The translations under genes and the position numbers were made by a program. DNA of 64,000 nucleotides from Corbicula japonica (lineage: Eukaryota; Mollusca; Bivalvia; Venerida; Cyrenidae). The stretch lies in contig JAZAYU010000008.1 in assembly GCA_038501625.1 (NCBI GenBank), positions 6,696,938 through 6,760,937 on the forward strand. The letters are read 5' to 3'. The notes under the pieces were generated by a model that was given only the letters and a program-made list of their open reading frames with translations, made no database searches and was not told the DNA's origin. Positions 1 to 12,776 of the stretch are shown one piece after another. Numbering within the stretch: position 1 is the stretch's first letter; every line of letters begins with the position of its first letter.

Positions 1-2445
1 GTCATGTACATTTTGACACAATCGACATACATGTAGCTTTAAATTTATTAAATGACCCTTCCAAAACACAATTTTGTATTATTATTTTCGGTTCCGAAAT
101 ATGAATCATTCTTTATTTATTTAGCAAAATTTACAATCTCAAGAAGAGGACAATAACGTTTTGGAAGCTCTATAAGTAGTGCGATATAAATAGAAATCGG
201 TTGATATACGTTAAAAATTGATGTTGAATAATAATTTGTTTGACAATGGTCTAGATAACTTGTTGGCATCCTTCTGTCTCTAGAGACAATAGAGCATCTG
301 AGTGTTCACTTGGTTTTGGGACTGCAGCGCCGGTTGTGGCTAAATAAGCCAATGAGGGAGCTGAAACTCATACCACACTTGCTGCAAGTATGGTCAGTGG
401 CGGTTACCATTGGTAGAAGTGATAGGCTGGGTCCTCTGCTGTTTGCGGCTCTTCCATTCCTTGCGCTGGATCTCTCTTCTTCTCAGCCTGATTGACATTT
501 GAAGGTAAGGGAATCGAATAGATACACGGGAATCGTACTTTCATATTGTTTCCATGAAAGGCTTGATGAAGTGGTAAAACAAACAATTGATTGTTACTTT
601 TTTGCAGATAATCACAATATTCTGTAATCTAGACCTGCTAGAGCTGTTTTGAGATCTGCTGAAAGACGGTCAACCGGTCGACCAGCCATGCGCTACAATT
701 ATGTCTGCAAGAGGGATCTGGTCATGCACCCAGCAGATATCGAAACAGCTTCTTCTGATCAAAACTTCTAAGTTTCCAATTGAACAACTAGAAAAATATT
801 TGGTGTGCACGTATTTTGAAAAAGAAATGCAATATCTTAACCACGATTTCTACAACTTTCGTCATTATTGCCATTCTAGAACCTGAAATGAGTTGCTGTT
901 GTTATTTCAACAGATTTATGAAAACACTACCTAATTGCAGACTTTATCTTTGCTTACATAATTATGACTTTTCTTTTCTTATTCTCTCCAGATAATAAAC
1001 CAACATTTTACTCACTAACCCATCTATCCGTTAACAAAGCAATTCTAATTGCTTACTGGTAAATACCATCCTCTTAAAATTTCCACTTCTCACTAGTTAA
1101 ATAACAAGTTCATCCTCACCCATTTTCTTCAGTTTACGAATCATGTTTAAAATATTCTATTCTTGTTGAGCAGGTAGGGTAAATCAATATATCGTATTAA
1201 AAATAAATCTTTTTGGAAGTTTATATTACAGTAAAGAACAAAAACTTTTAATGTGATGTTAAAAAATAATTTCGAATCGAATTCATTATACTCTTAAAAT
1301 ATGTGTTTAAACATTCTCAAGTTTATCCTTTTACTAGTTATACTCTGTGATAGAGTAAAACTCACATTTATAGTTGTTCTTTTTGTCTGCTAATGGAAGG
1401 TACCTTTTTTCAACACTGAATTAAAAGCGGAATAATACTGTAACGGTATATAAGGAAAGACTTTTTGAGATGGCAATCTTATACAAAAAGGCGTCATTGT
1501 ATGTAGAATACAACCGTTACGTCATATTTACAGAAACAATGTGTTTTCAGCTTTAACTAAGAAATGATTGTTTAAGACCTGGGGTTATTGTAATCAGTAA
1601 TTGCAATCAGCTGTAATGAGTACTCACTTTTGAAGTAATCAGATATAATTATTACATTAGAAAAAAACTGATTAAAATTAATGTAATTTAATCATTACTC
1701 ATGAAATTTTGCCTGTAATCAGGATTATTTTTTTATTATATTATGATTACATTAATGATTTAAAGGATTGCCATATTAAAAATGGAATAATACACAAGTG
1801 CACTTGAATTTATTTTATAGTAACCAAAATTGATAGAGGTGCATAATATGTTGTTTTTAGCAATTGTTTTTATTTTCAAAATATATAGCTAAAATGCTTA
1901 AAGCCAGAAAATATCGAAGCACCAATGTCTCATTTAAAGAAAAAAACATTTGTTATAAGTCATAGGTAGACAAAATCCATTTCATAAACTTTGTAGGTAA
2001 ATTATTATTTAATTTTTTAAATAAACTATTAAGAAAAGAATAAAATCAGTATAAAGTATCTTTATGGATATGGAATAAATTTCAATGTAATCTATATTTT
2101 AGGCATACTGGGCCATTCCTCATATAAGCATTTTTTTCAGTTATTCTTCTAAAATCCAAAGACTTGAAATTTTATCCTACTATTTGATATTCAGGGAAAT
2201 GGACTTTTCCAGACCAGTTTTTGTCCACTGACCACAAGGTTAAATTTAAATGGAACAAAGAAGTTTTCAAAGTTGCGAAGTTTTGGAGAACTATCCACTG
2301 AACTGTAATTATTATCCACCTTATTAGTTTGATATATCTCTGCAAAATGGATATAGTTTAAGTGATAATAAACAATTATTCAAATTTTCACACAGTGACC
2401 AGGTGTTCACAAATATGATTTTAACAGTGTGTTCCAGATCAAGCC
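1..2445. other. Gene-free AT-rich stretch
   Basis: I see no supported gene here. Short open frames at 310-495 and 701-886 have no recognisable domain. A GT-rich donor-like site follows the first (near 505) and an acceptor-like TTTTTTGCAG lies near 607, but no coding continuity links them. Around 1560-1760 the DNA is rich in TAATCA/TGATTA motifs in both orientations. Confidence 0.5.
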
Positions 2446-2447
2446 TA

Positions 2448-3985
2448 AGGCAATAGAACAGAACAGAACATAATCTTTATTTTCCCAGACGTGTGATACA
2501 TGTAACATGGGAACAGTCAACAAATAATATGGTGGAGAGCAGATTTTAGGTTCATTTAACATAAATATGTCATTTGAATTTTGCCATTACAATTTTTACA
2601 AATTTACAGATCTTCAGTAAGACTTCTTCAGACGTGGATTTCATTAAATAAGTGAAGCAACATCACTGTCGTATATACGGATATTTTCAAATATTCTGGC
2701 TCGCGCTTCGTCGAAATATCTACATTTTAATAAATAGTGACGTTCAATACCGATATCACCATTATTGCAAAGGAATGTTTTGCCATCGCAAAGCTTCAAC
2801 CGGTAATCGATTATTACACGTTCTGAATTTAAATAATATTAAGCCATCTGATTTAGGTAATAATGTAAGATATTTTTCAAATTCTTAAGATGTTTTAAAG
2901 CTCCCATAGATTCTCCCTTTATTAGATAGCTGCATATTAGAATGCCAATCTTGATATTGATAGATAAGACGCGTTTAATCATTTTACGTGTACTTCTATG
3001 AACGGAAAAAGATTGCTTTAGCCATAGGTCTGATCTACCATCAGAGTCCAAAATACTTTTTACTTTACAAATCCATTTAGATTGGATTTCTGTATGGTTA
3101 AGCATGTATCTATATAGTAAAAAAGACAATTTATTCGCTTTACCAAGAAGCAAATTAAACCAAAAAATTTATCATTCTTGCTTGAACAGTAATCGAAATA
3201 GGATAACGTCCGAGCTCACCTAGTAACATGTAACCGGTTGTGCTTGATCGAGCATTTGTTATTCTTCTGAGAAAAACGTTATGAACTTTTTCGAGTATGT
3301 CTAAGTTCTCGTAACCGAAGACTTCACTCCCTTAGTTAATATTGGTAATACGGTGTGGTCAAAGAGCTTCACTGTTAGATCTAAGGGGAGGTCAGCATTG
3401 TTTGTTTTGGTAAAAAGAAGATGCAAAGCCTTATTCGCTTGCGAAGATACGTGTTTTCTGGCCTTCAAGAAGGATCCATTACTACAAAAGGTAACCCCTA
3501 GGTAATGATATGTATCGGTGATCGTAATTTGTTTGTCACCTAAATTAAAGTTGTGTACCGGTGTTTCTTGCTCCAAAAATAATAATTTTAGTCTTGCTAA
3601 TATTAACATCTTATTTCCATCGGGTACAGTATTCATTAAATATATTTAGGCTGATCTGAAAATCGTGCTCGTTTGTAGAGAGAATAGCGGTGTCATCAGC
3701 GTATAGGAGTAATAATAGTTTCAGCCAAGTTTCATCTATAGGTTTTGTGATTATAAGATAACCACAAGTGTGAAAACATACTGGACCTATTCTTGGTAAT
3801 TGGTTCTTGATAATTAAAAGTGGGTTTTCTGTTAATAAATGAATGATAAACCTAAACCTTCTAGGTAATTGCTGACAAAGAAATTTCTTGTCTCCGACAT
3901 TCTTGCCTCTGGAACACCTGAAGAAAGTCGGTTGTTTTAATTGGCAACGATAAAATGTGCACAATTTTATCATTGTGGCCACAGC
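2448..3985 (-). pseudogene. Non-LTR retrotransposon (LINE) 3' half, broken
   Basis: This is the 3' part of a LINE reverse transcriptase gene reading on the minus strand. The segment 3982-3611 carries the RT catalytic block YADDT. The segment 3636-3301 continues with the post-catalytic palm/thumb region (a YLGVTF motif). 3153-2839 continues the C-terminal region. A frame near 2800-2645 holds a C-x2-C...H-x4-C knuckle close to the C terminus, the same one seen in the fragments at 15524-15970 and 53476-53970. The 3' end near 2448-2475 is a CAGAACAGAACAGAA run, the complement of the GTTCTGTTCTG tail that ends the related copy near 16770. Several frameshifts separate the pieces, so it is dead. The family is not one I can name; the 5' part (endonuclease) is absent, as expected for 5' truncation. 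Confidence 0.8.
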
Positions 3986-3989
3986 ATAT

Positions 3990-6105
3990 TATTAATTAAG
4001 CAATCAGTGATGTGCACTGATCATTTATTTGTTTGGGGACATGTCAACTGTGGATATAATTTTGTCAGATTTCATCTTGTAAAACTGTTACTTTAAAATT
4101 ATTAATATTTTGAAAATCTAAGGTGGTTGTAAGTATTTTTTATTCAACACATTAATATTTATACTAAACAAAAACCTGCTTAAGTGAAACAAGTTAAAGT
4201 TTCCACTGTGTGTACAGAAAATGTTATATTGAGTTAATACATACATGTAATCAAATGTAATCAAAATGTTTTCCTAAAAGGAAGCATTATTCTGTTAGCA
4301 GTTTATCATTTTCTGTATATCCCTGATAAAATTATAAAACCTTGTACGGATATGTAGACTTACAGACTTTCAGGTATAATATAAAAAATGCTGCATGCGA
4401 ACGTCACGTAAATACCAATAACTTGAATTGCCTGCGCTGGAAAGCCATACATCTGAGGTATCTGATCAGGATCTCAATTGCTTGCTCAGAAATAACCTGA
4501 TGAATAAACAGCGAACAGATAAGATCCTTATCAGATAGCAAGAATGTGGCGGCTGATCTGGATTAACACTGTTCGCCCATGGATAACATATCCCTTGAAA
4601 TAAAAAAAGGTTTATAGGCTAAATCTGTGGGTATAATAAGAGGTATCTCATACAATCTTAATATCCCTTAATTGTTTATATTTTGTCAAGGATTATCATA
4701 AAAAGGCTGAATGTATTTGTTTATTGTGTTTTACCAAACAGATGCCAATATTTTTGTTAGAAAAAAAAATTGTTCTATTCACTTTTTTGGATAAACTTGT
4801 ACAATTAAAGTGTGATATTTTATAGTTAATATAGAAAAATACAACAGAATACGACAAAGAACAAATGATTATTCTGCATTTTCACCGGCAGTAATAACAA
4901 GAAAACTTCAACGTTTTATATGTTATATATAACGACATATGATGGAAATGAAGAAATTAATCTTTTTTTTCGCAATTTCACAAATGTGAATAAAACAGTT
5001 CAAAATATATATTGTATTTATTGTAGGAAACTCATGATCCATCAAAGATCAATTGACGTTAAACAAGTTTTGTTGCGGTGTTTCATAGCATTCCTTTAAA
5101 ACGTGTCTCAAAGAGCACCAACAAAGCTAACGGTATCGCATTTTTAATAAATGATTTGTAAGCGTTTATGTAAAATATGGGGTTTTCGTGAAATAGTGTA
5201 TTCCCAGCTCTCATGCAATTTTCGATCCATGCATTCTTCATTTGTCAACTGTTATTGCTAACAAAATAATTAAATTAATAGGAAAAAACATTATTGAAAA
5301 GGATAAAAAATGTTGCACATCTGACAGATGTATCGGTGAAAACATTTTGTTAATATATAGTAAATATTATTAATAATATATACTTAGAAGCATTAAAATT
5401 TATGCAAGTCTTAATAATGTCTTGAAAAAGTTTTATAATAACAGGGCCTGAAACCAATACAACGGTATTTCTATAAACCAGGAAGGTAATGTACACGAAG
5501 AATAAGTACTCTCAGGTTTCAGAGTTGAGGATTGGGATAATTTCCAATGAAAGTAAGACTGGAAGATAGTTAATGGTGTTTCGTAACACGCTGTAACTCG
5601 AACAAATAATGTCAGTGAATCAGAAAGAAAACCACTGCCGATTCGTGCCGATGACTGCTAAAATGTAAATCCAATTATTTTGACATACGCAATGCTGTTT
5701 TGACTGTATAGTAATAAGCATCTCTATTGTACCTAAACACTGATCTAACTACTGTTACGTTTCGTGCAGACGTTTCTTCTAATAAAATGATTGACAATTT
5801 CAAAGATAAAACATAATTATTTAGGTCTGCAAGCTGATTATCTCAAGGAATGCAAGTATACATTAATTCAGGTTCCAGGTTGACAGTTTTACATATGCTT
5901 TAAAATTAAGTTAGGTTTACATTGTTGTTCTTTTATTAATTAAAATTCAGCTCTTTAGCGCTAAACAATTTACACAAATGTTGTATATCTTCGCTTTATA
6001 TAAAAAGGATAGTATTATTTAATATCTGTAAAAACTCGTCTGTTTGACTTAATCAGTATCCATATCATTTTCAACTAATAAAGATGAAAAGATAATTTTG
6101 AGATA
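3990..6105. other. Gene-free AT-rich stretch with one dispersed repeat fragment
   Basis: No gene is supported. At about 4436-4580 lies a degenerate copy of a repeat with GATCAGGAT and ACTGTTCGC words that recurs near 24200-24330 and 36740-36850. The rest is AT-rich DNA with no structure I could resolve. Confidence 0.45.
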
Positions 6106-6109
6106 TCGA

Positions 6110-7320
6110 ACAAGACGAATGTGAAAATATTGAAGGCTCGCTTTTATTTAGCCTTTAATGGGAGTAATTAAAATGCATATTAGTTTCCACGCCGCCTTGC
6201 CCCGTGTTAAGCGCAAACCAATATTTACACAAGTTAACAGTACAGTTTTAAACTTTACCAAACGATGGTATGCATATGGCGATGACCATAGAACCTTCAA
6301 TCCTATATTTATAGATTAAACAATTCCATGGTTGGCGGCGTATGATCTCCAGATAAAAAATGGGATTGCCATAAATGAAAAAAACAAAGGGCGGAACTGA
6401 ACATAACAGAAGTTTGGCAGAGGATCTGAGAATACAAATCCTGCATGTCACAGTGAAAAAAGACAAAAATTAAACAGCAGGACGTATATCCTAGGGGTAA
6501 TGGAACAATTTTTAAATATATGAAAGTCACCAAAAACACAAAAAATAAATATTACAGGCATGAATGAAATACATTATTCTGCCCACGCCGTCTAGCCCTG
6601 AATGAAACGCAATATTTACATAAGTAAATAGTACAAATTGTCTACAGGGAAATTAGATAATTATTTAGCTGCAAAAGGCCGCCATATCTTTTATGGGTTT
6701 AAAAAGTTTGCTTAGATAACCATTACCTACGCTGTAGTTTAAGTCAGAGAGTCAAATCTGTCCTATTGACGGAAGTAATCTTATACAAATTAATTTGAGA
6801 AAAACGAACTGACAGCTGCAGATTTTAAAGGTTTTTATTTTAGGTGGAATTCGGACAGAAGACACATAAGATAGCCTTAGAGGTGAAATATTTAATTTAA
6901 ACTTGTATTGAGCCAATTGATAAATATGTTGTGAAATACTATTACATTAAAAGCGATTTTAAATTAAATTGAAAATTTTTAAGTGACGATACCACGTTAT
7001 ATATGTTTAACGCTATTGTAATTTTTAAGACAAAACCATTCTGTAAGACTGTAAGTATTAACCTACTTATTCACTAATCCCAAAGATATGGGACTGTAAA
7101 AATAGCAATCGAATATGCCAATTAGACCAATCAATGTGGTATATGAGAGTATTTGAGTGTGCTGGGAGGGGTGTGAAAAGTGAATGTAAACAGCAATCCC
7201 TGAGGGATGGAAAGATAGCAGTATTGATTGAATGTACGGGGAGACGTCCTACGGTCGCGACACAGCACAAACAAAACTACTGCCATTAATAAAATGAGAA
7301 ATATGCATATCAGAAATGGC
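6110..7320 (+). repeat. Dispersed repeat family copy 1
   Basis: The block contains words also found at 8695-9175 (reverse strand) and 18125-18345: a GCAGGCTCG/GGCTCGCTTT start, CACGCCGCC..CCCCG..TTGAGCGCAA..ATATTTACACAA near 6188-6235, a CGGAACTGAACA...GGCAGAGGATCTGAGA stretch near 6390-6440, and GATTGAATGTACGGGGAGACG near 7226-7248. Order and orientation are the same in all three copies, so this is one element family of variable internal length. No coding frame of interest is visible and the superfamily is unknown. Confidence 0.6.
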
Positions 7321-7344
7321 CACATCCAGAAGATATAGTCTCCC

Positions 7345-7769
7345 ATTACAGCCTAAAAATAGAGAGGAGGTAAGAGCATGATTATAAGATGATCAGTTTC
7401 GTACTTTTCGTGGACTACTTTGTTAGATTTCACATTGGTTATTGCCCTCTTTTTAATATAGTTGGAATATTAAATCATTTTAACTCACTTGGAAAAAGTG
7501 GTCTCCGAAAAGTGACCAGACTTCTCCGTCCTTTGAGCTATGGGAGATATCATTTTGTTTAGACAATATAGGAAAAGAATGCAAGTCTATTAAGAGCCCT
7601 GAGCCAGTCAGTCAATCAGGTATACTCCGTATGCATCGTGTTCACTTTATTAAAATACAAATATCTAATTCATCATTATGTTATTCGTTCCTAGTTGCAG
7701 AAAATTCCATATCGTTACCTGTTTTTGTTGTTGCTGTCGATGTTGTTGTTGTTAGGATATCTTTGTTAA
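7345..7769. other. Gene-free stretch
   Basis: Nothing recognisable, apart from a short GTTGTTGTT-type microsatellite at about 7722-7753. Confidence 0.4.
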
Positions 7770-8070
7770 AAAAGTGATGTATGCATATCAGGAATCGCCA
7801 CACTCACAAAATACAGCCCCCACGCAACGAACAGGAAGAGAGGAAAAGAGCGCATGTGTCCACAAGCACGCCAAACCAAAACAAGACACCACAAACAATT
7901 AACGAAAATGAGAGCATAGGGGTTACCGCCTTGGAACGGCAAAACAACCCGCCACCGGGGGTTTAAACCAGGTTTTAGGGTGCACCAACCTCACACTTGC
8001 CCCCAACAGGTTATCATATCAACACACAAGTACAAGTTGTCCTGGTGAAATAACTCCAGCTCACTAATAA
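7770..8070 (-). repeat. Penelope-like element 3' tail, copy A
   Basis: About 300 bp matches, by eye, the non-coding 3' tail attached to the Penelope-like element at 37444-41106: ATGCATATCAGGAATCGCCAC, then GGGGTTACCGCCTTGGAAC, then GGGGGTTTAAACCAGGTT and GGTGCACCAACCTCACACTTGCCC. It runs in the same orientation as that element (minus strand sense). It carries no coding sequence, so it is a 5'-truncated insertion. The small open frame at 7781-7966 lies inside this tail and is not a gene. Confidence 0.75.
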
Positions 8071-8424
8071 GTTATAAAATCACTAGGCCTAATATAAAGT
8101 CATTGCATTATCAAAATCAATTTGCTTAGGCTGTCGTAATCATCGAAAATCGCGTGATTGTCCGAAAACTATGAATGCATGATGAGAGATACTTTTAATA
8201 AAAACAATAGTTTTATTTAGTACACATCTCATGTTTCATGTCATAAATTATGTCTACATTAAGCTTCGCAGCCATTTCACTTTTACGTAAAACGTCACAT
8301 GTGATTATTAGTTGTAACTAAACAAAGAGTTCTTAGAAAAACAGACAAAAATTGATATTCACTTATATTTACTGATTTAAGCGTAAATAATTACTTGTTA
8401 GTTATTAATGGGCCTAGTAAATAT

Positions 8425-8610
8425 GGAATATTATACCAGTATGCAGTCTGTAGGTTTGTATTTGTCGAATTTGGTAATGTAAACAATATCACGCGAGACT
8501 ACGGAAGCCCATTAGGGCCGTTTTGAGTTAGAAGTTAGAAGGCAACTATTCGAACATAGATGTTAGATCTTAGAACTTAGGTCTTAGAACTTAGAAATTA
8601 GACGTGAAAA
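8425..8610 (+). repeat. Left terminal inverted repeat
   Basis: This is the left arm of the 6.1 kb TIR pair. It includes GTCTGTAGGTTTGTAT, TACGGAAGCCCATTAGGGCC and subterminal TTAGAACTTAG repeats. It is similar to 14325-14510 on the opposite strand, with a few indels. Confidence 0.7.
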
Positions 8611-8694
8611 TGCCATATTGAATGGAAGACAGACAAGAAGATGGATGTGAGATAAACTTGTTATTTTAATTCTTTTAATTTTATTTCTTATTTC

Positions 8695-9175
8695 TTATAT
8701 CACAGTAGCGTTGTTTGTGCCGTGTGGCGGCTGTAAAAAGTCTCCCCGTACATTCAATCAGTGCTGCTATAAGTTACGTCCTTTGAAAGTCGTTGAGTAC
8801 GATACTTATGAATTATGTTAATAGTACTTCTAAAATTGCTTTTGTTTAAATGTTTCGGCCAGTTTATAGATGGGTGGTATCAATATCCCAGCCAATATAG
8901 ATTTGGATATTGTTCAATTACCCCAATGATATACTTCATACATTTTAACTTTTGCATTTGACGTTATCTGTGATATGCAGAATTTATACTCTCAGATCCC
9001 CTGCCAAAATTCTATTTTGTTTAGTTCCGGATCAAATCGTGCTGTTTATTGGTGTGAATATTGAGTTGCGCTCAAACCGGGGCTATGCGGCGTGGGCAGT
9101 AAGATGCATTTCCATTACTGCTCATGAACAGGCTTAATCAAACCGAGCCTGCAATATTTTCGTATTTGTCGTGTT
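8695..9175 (-). repeat. Dispersed repeat family copy 2
   Basis: The reverse complement shows the same ordered words as the copy at 6110-7320: GCAGGCTCGGTTTGATTAAGC, CACGCCGCATAGCCCCGGTTTGAGCGC, GATCCGGAACTAAACA, and GATTGAATGTACGGGGAGAC. Here the internal spacing is much shorter. The small plus-strand open frame at 8952-9137 is spurious. Confidence 0.6.
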
Positions 9176-11395
9176 TGATGGCTTTCAAAATTCCCTTTTC
9201 ATTTATTTTTAAGAATTGGTGAGATATAGCTAGTAAGTTAAAAATCAGGTGATTATATCGGTACAACTTAAAGGACTTAGTCAAAACAATCAATTTCAAT
9301 AGGCATAGGTTTACCAAGCTATCTATTACTGACTGGGACGAAATTCAAAAGTGGTTTTTATAGCCAGTTCAAACTAGTTTAGCCAAATACGGATAAAATA
9401 GATTTTCAAGATGACAATTTGAAGAGCAACTTGAGGTTCAACCTAATTACTTCTTGTACTTCAGAGAAAGGGGAAAGGAAGGCGAAAGTAAAGGCAGATA
9501 TAAACGTTATGTCATCATCTAGCAGAGGTTTCTGTAGAAAACGAAGGGATGCAAGGGTTGAGTATTTAGAGACTCGGCTCATTTGCAAATAAATGACCTC
9601 GGAAAAAATGTCAGATTATTTAACATAGAGGGGTTGTATTTAGTGAGCATCGATAACTAATTCAATAAGGTGAAATTCATTGATTCGTATGAAAAATCTA
9701 AAGTATATGACCTATTTAGTTTCTAAAGTAACTCTATCAAGGATAAAAGTAACGGTCACATGAAGTCTACAATCGCATAAAGTCAATTTTCATGCTAGGT
9801 TTATTTTTATCTCACTAGAATTTTCTGACTAGGTGACTTTTGCGATCAAACTTAGTCTGGCTGGCTAGCTGGCAGGCTGTCTAGCGGTCTTTCAGTCTGT
9901 CTGTCTGTCTATCGGTTCGTCCATTTGTCCATTTGTCTTTCTAAGAGGGTTTCAACAAAAGTTGTTGGAATTATATATGTATTGGTTAATGTTCTTTCAA
10001 AGTTATAAAAATAATTCATTTCTTTTTAAAAAGCTGTTTAATTTTATGAAATTTGCTATGATTATTTCTCTTTTTAAAGTTGTGGCTATGGAAACCAAAG
10101 GATTTGCAATAAAGGGAATGCCAATGTCACCCAAGCAACCATCAATTTTCCTTAGTGGCATTGACTTCAATGCAAAAATTGCTTTTCCTTAGCAACCATT
10201 AATTCCATACCAACAAAGTATTCTTAGCGACCAGTGACTTTCAAAGTTACAGCTGACTTTAGAAACAAGGGAAAAGGTGAGGTGAGCAGTTCAATGTAGT
10301 TATCAAAATGACTTTAAGCAAATTATCATTGAAAGTGTAACATAGGTAATTAGAAATGATCTTTTTATCAATTTATCCCAACGAAGTAAAATACGTTTTC
10401 TGCTTTGTAGGAACCTGATGAGAAAGATGAGAAAAAAGAACTGATGATGAAACAAAATAATCTATAGAACGACAGTTTCGGTCTGAGGAGCAAAGCTGTA
10501 TTACCCGGGCTGATTAAATGGCATAAAGTGACAAAAGTGACATAAAAATATTTCCAAAGAAGGATTTTATTCATCAAATGGAACATACATTAAAGTTGTT
10601 TCATAACACCTTTTCATTACATAACAATTCATAAAATGATTCTCTTTCTTTTTTAATATTGACGAATATTTGGCCTAATGCAATGCCATTTACGAGAAAG
10701 AATTGCTTCATTACACTGGATTTAGAGGCTCTTTTAGAAGATCTAACTTCACTGGTAGCAGTTAGAATAAGTGGCTGCTTTAGATGATCCAACTTCATCT
10801 GTAGCAGTGGTTATGTTATTCGATGCTGTTTTACCATAAATTTTAAAATAAACTCAACATGACTTGAGTATTTCTTGTTTTTGACCATTAAAGTTTAACA
10901 ATTCTTAACTACTTAAACAATTTCCTTAACTTGGATTATTTGGCCATGACCTACAGATGACAGTGATCTTAAATAAAAATATTTATTTCTTGAAACTAAA
11001 ATTGAGTATATTTTGAACTGTTTGGCTCATATTCACAAATACATAAATTCTATTGATTTTCCTCCATCACTTTAACATTTCCTGACCTTTTTTATTCCTG
11101 TTTATACAAAGGAATCCCTGATAAGCACTTTTTTGAATATTTGACCTGAAGATAACATTGAACTTCGCCATAAACAGTATTTAATATTACAAAGCGTAAG
11201 TATTAACTATTTTTTTTAGTGTGGCACGGCGGTATGCCATTGACAAGTTCTTGTCGAGTGTTTGGTATTATTATTAGTGATAAATGAGATAAGTATATTG
11301 TTTCATTTTTTGTAGTTAACTGTTACTTGAATAAAGTTTTATGTTTACGAATGGAGCAATTTTTCCTTCTTTAAGCTTCATATTTGAAAAGCATA
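9176..11395. other. Gene-free interior of the TIR pair
   Basis: No domain is recognisable. A CTGGCTGG/CTGTCTGTCTGTC/CCATTTGTC microsatellite lies at about 9855-9945. Short frames at 9962-10192, 10368-10586 and 10601-10798 are low-complexity and unassigned. Confidence 0.4.
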
Positions 11396-11606
11396 ACCGT
11401 CTGTCTAAGTTCTAATGTCTAAGCTCTAATATATACGTTCTAATGTCTAAGTTCTAAGAAGTAAGTTCTAATGTCTAAGTTCTAATGTCCAAGTTCTAAT
11501 GTCTACGTTCTAAGAACTAAGTTCTAATGCCTAAGTTCTAAGAACTTAGTTCTAATGTCTAAGTTCTAAGAACTAAGTTCTAATGTCTAAGTTCTAACAA
11601 CTATTT
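11396..11606 (+). repeat. TCTAAGTTCTAATG minisatellite
   Basis: About a dozen degenerate copies of a 14-17 bp unit, TCTAAGTTCTAATG, with variants TCTAAGAACTAAGT. The same motif, in both orientations, forms the inner part of the terminal inverted repeats at 8425-8610 and 14325-14510. That links the minisatellite to the element as a subterminal repeat. Confidence 0.75.
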
Positions 11607-12146
11607 TTTGCATGTATGGTCAAGATTCATTTAGATATGCAATCCATTATATGTACAAATGACCCCAATTTGGAGCCAATAGCAAGTTACACCATCATTT
11701 TTTGCAGAATTATGCCCCTTTTTCGCAATGGAAATTGTAGCAAATGGTGTTTCAATACTATAAAAGACAAAACATTTTCTTTTAATATACTTATATTATG
11801 ATGACCACAAGCGGTATCCCACAATTTAATAAGTTTTCTGACAAAAGGCACAATTAGCACAAAAAAGATATCATTTTCGACTATGGCAGACAGGTTAAAT
11901 GATCAGTAATTACACGAATTTTGTAGTGCTACAATTTATTTGATACGCTAAACGAAACCCCTGTTTCATTGTAAGTCACTGTAAAATCAATAATCTCAAT
12001 CATCATCTCATGCATCGGTATAGTGCGATTATATTAACCTGCCCATTTTGCATACATTATTCGGTGGTTGGTTGTGATATTTTTAACTTTATCACCAAAG
12101 CGTGAAAGTCGTCATAGGTGTCTTCTTTCCGCTAGGCAGGTATGAA

Positions 12147-12219
12147 AGCGGAATGGCTCAGTGGTAAAGTGCAGCATTCAAACGCTAAAGGTATGTGGTT
12201 CGAGTCCTGCTAGAGCCAT
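12147..12219 (+). ncRNA. tRNA-like sequence with pol III A and B boxes
   Basis: TGGCTCAGTGG (12154-12164) fits the A-box consensus and GGTTCGAGTCC (12197-12207) is a perfect B box at normal tRNA spacing. A T-rich run follows at 12219. The acceptor and T stems do not pair, so this is not a functional tRNA. It is more likely a tRNA pseudogene or SINE head that could still recruit TFIIIC. Confidence 0.5.
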
Positions 12220-12536
12220 TTTTGTTTTTATACTTTTTTACCAATCGAGAGATGTAGTGATTGACGCTAATATGGGCAACTTTGTGATCAATCTTGCCGA
12301 TGACAGCAGCGATGATGACGACAGTGACAGTGGCACTGACACCGCAAGTGAAACAGAACTGCTGTGATATGTTTAAAATATTTTGTACTGATATAATTTG
12401 TGACATGGAAATATCAATATTAGAATAAAAAGTCCATTAAAATAAATCAATAAAGCCCCAAAAAACCATAATATTTAAAAAAAATACACAAATAAACAAT
12501 AAACATCTACAATATAAAACGCAAATATTATAGGTC

Positions 12537-12620
12537 CAAGTACGACTCGAACTTGCGCCAAGCAGCAAACAAAAAAAATGTTGTTTGCTATTTTCTGCCT
12601 TCCTACCAACTGCGCTATAG
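12537..12620 (-). ncRNA. Second tRNA-like sequence, opposite strand
   Basis: On the minus strand TAGCGCAGTTGG (A box, about 12614-12603) is followed after an A/T-rich insert by AAGTTCGAGTCGT (B-box-like, about 12555-12543). Acceptor and T stems pair poorly. The box spacing is longer than in a standard tRNA because of an insert with a run of T residues. It is read as a decayed tRNA-derived unit. Confidence 0.4.
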
Positions 12621-12776
12621 ACGCACGTGGAAGTGAATGCAGTTTTAAAGATATACATACAAATGCAAAAGACCAGTCCAAAATAGCAAGGATATCCCCG
12701 TCTCAAAATAGCACGTTCAACCACTGTGTAATGTATGCATAATGAGCAGGTTAATATAATCGCACTATATAACATT

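Larger units (their letters stand above)
12019..12769. mobile_element. Nested 751 bp inverted-repeat element with two tRNA-like sequences
   Basis: The ends are inverted repeats of about 50 bp. The left reads TATAGTGCGATTATATTAAC from 12019, and the right reads the same 20 bases on the minus strand from 12769. The match continues through CTGC-CATT-TGCATACATTA. The flanks are compatible with a TA duplication. Inside are two tRNA-like units with A and B boxes pointing toward each other (12147-12219 plus, 12537-12620 minus). The element sits directly at the C-terminal end of the transposase relic on its right, so it probably interrupted that gene. There is no transposase inside; it would be non-autonomous. 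Confidence 0.65.

Noticed and set aside
310..495. 61-codon leucine-rich frame as a small gene
   Set aside because: No domain, no supporting splice continuity and no second coding exon could be found.
7781..7966. Small Gln/Asn-rich frame
   Set aside because: It is part of the Penelope-like 3' tail copy.
12147..12219. A functional tRNA gene
   Set aside because: A and B boxes are good, but the acceptor and T stems do not pair and no clear anticodon arm forms.
12161..12367. 68-codon frame with an Asp/Ser-rich end
   Set aside because: It begins within the tRNA-like unit and lies inside the nested TIR element; low-complexity composition.
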